Shown piece after piece: positions 62,948-64,000 of a stretch of DNA of 64,000 bases. Source of the stretch: Pilasporangium apinafurcum (Eukaryota > Oomycota > Peronosporomycetes > Pythiales > Pythiaceae); contig BCKE01000003.1 in assembly GCA_001600495.1 (NCBI GenBank), positions 969,741 through 1,033,740 on the forward strand, in the 5' to 3' direction. Below the pieces are notes generated by a model that saw only the letters and a list, made by a program, of their open reading frames with translations, did no database searches and had not been told where the DNA came from. The position numbers and the translations under genes were made by a program. Numbering within the stretch: position 1 is the first letter of the stretch; each line of letters starts with the position of its first letter.

Positions 62948-64000
62948 TATACCTTGAATTTTGGGGATCTTTTTATTATTTCTTAAAAAATGTTTCAATT
63001 TTAACAACAAGTCCACCAGTCGATCGGAGAGAAAAGGACCGATTTGGGGAGGTCAGCGTCAGATCACGAAATCCGGATCATTCTTTCATCTATAACAAAT
63101 TGCATTTTCAAAATATTTGACGTAAAAAGAATTGGAAAACTCTCGCTATAGTTCGTTTGGTGATATTGGATGTATATAATCCGCAGCGAATTTATTGTGC
63201 CTTTGTCCATGGTTATGCCTCTAATCGTATCAGTTTGAACTTTCAAGAAACCAATAAACAGGGCATTAAAACGACCACTCTCCATAACAAAACCATATTT
63301 AGTAAAAATGTATCAATTCCATAAATAAAATGTAAGGTTGCTACCTTACTTTGCGCAGTAGATAGGAAATTGAGAAGTGAATTTATTATAGAGTCTTACC
63401 TATTTTCCTGTCACGCCTTTACCATGCTACGCTTCTACCTCTACTCTCTACGTCCATGAATAGTATATGCAGTTTAACATATGAAAATACATGCCACTAG
63501 GTAACTCTAATTGTAAGTCGGTTAATCGGTTACATAAAACTGGTAGATTCTTGGTGTTGTCCAAGTACACTATTGGATAAAGAAATCACACACTATATTG
63601 AGATTGAGGAGAGGTCTGTACGATGACGTCACTAATACCAACAATAACTTGATCCTGCTGTGATATTACGGATGAAATCATCAATGTGGAAAGAGGGAAC
63701 CTCACGTTGTGATTAAGGTCGCTCGGATTTCTCCAAGCACCTCCCTCAGCCCTTTTAGTCACCCGACCATCAGTATGTTCACACTAAGGGTCCATACAAT
63801 GGCGTCATGCAATCACACCTCAAGTAGTTATATAGAATATAAAGAAACATCACATTAACTAGGCGAGCCCACATCATAGATATACAACATAAAACAAATA
63901 TATTCGACGAGAATGAATCTCCTCCACGATCCATTCTCTCAAATCTTGCCACCCAACAATTCACCCATCATATGAGGTCAGTTAACCATTAGCCATTGAT
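62948..64000. other. AT-rich, gene-poor end of the window
   Basis: About 1 kb after the MITE-like element. The only notable coding signal is the weak minus-strand block listed separately (63586-63783). Other frames of 60-75 codons are AT-rich and look like chance. No tRNA or further inverted repeat was seen. Confidence 0.4.
63586..63783 (-). other. Possible terminal exon of an unmapped minus-strand gene
   Basis: An open block of 65 codons to TGA, directly after a CCCTTAG acceptor-like site, reading CEHTDGRVTKRAEGGAWRNP and on to a hydrophobic SSVISQQDQVIVGISDVIV stretch. It has a less AT-rich composition than its surroundings. No upstream exon could be joined with confidence, and I do not recognise the sequence. 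It may be the end of a gene extending beyond the window. Confidence 0.2.

Noticed and set aside
1-64000. tRNA, rRNA, CRISPR, RxLR or Crinkler effectors
   Set aside because: No cloverleaf-like segment with a GGTTCGA-type arm, no repeat-spacer array, and no secreted RxLR or LFLAK protein was seen by eye.

Overview
This window is nuclear DNA from a eukaryote, most likely an oomycete (stramenopile). The genes are short and densely packed. Introns are short (about 45-125 bp) with GT-AG borders, and bacterial-style operons are absent. Three axonemal or ciliary genes (RABL2, CCDC39/FAP59, CFAP46/FAP46) point to an organism with flagellated zoospores. A near-match to the oomycete initiator element lies upstream of a GAPDH gene. 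Other typical oomycete content is a BT1-family folate/biopterin transporter and a long-form GAPDH. I cannot fix the genus.

Layout. 1-958: the 3' part of an ELM1-type mitochondrial fission gene, cut by the window edge. 1600-14433: two nucleoporins, Nup85-like and a 2,382-residue Nup214-like FG protein with an assembly gap, separated by RABL2 (5565-6671, minus) and an unresolved minus-strand fragment (3950-4214). 15344-18550: SKP1 (minus) and a PHD protein with a split GATA-like finger. 18792-23441: a short-chain dehydrogenase, a BT1 transporter and a SNF1-like kinase. 23717-27235: a long anoctamin. 27787-33230: four tandem short-chain dehydrogenases. 33715-40507: lumazine synthase with a possible tail anchor, CCDC39 and long-form GAPDH. 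40894-42945: an unidentified coiled-coil protein. 43179-52152: a copper P-type ATPase, a DEDDy exonuclease, an azoreductase and PIG-M with nine exons. 52301-62314: CFAP46 and CCT3. From 62315 to the end the DNA is AT-rich, gene-poor, and holds a MITE-like element with ~100 bp inverted repeats flanked by TA.

By role, the genes fall into nuclear transport (two Nups), flagellum (RABL2, CCDC39, CFAP46), protein homeostasis (SKP1, CCT3), membrane and metal transport (BT1, anoctamin, Cu-ATPase), redox and carbon metabolism (five SDRs, GAPDH, azoreductase, lumazine synthase) and GPI-anchor synthesis (PIG-M). Neighbouring genes do not form one pathway, apart from the SDR cluster, which is a local gene family. 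Exon borders were read by eye from reading frame, GT-AG borders and remembered family similarity; no alignment or transcript data were used. I found no tRNA, rRNA, CRISPR array or effector motif such as RxLR.
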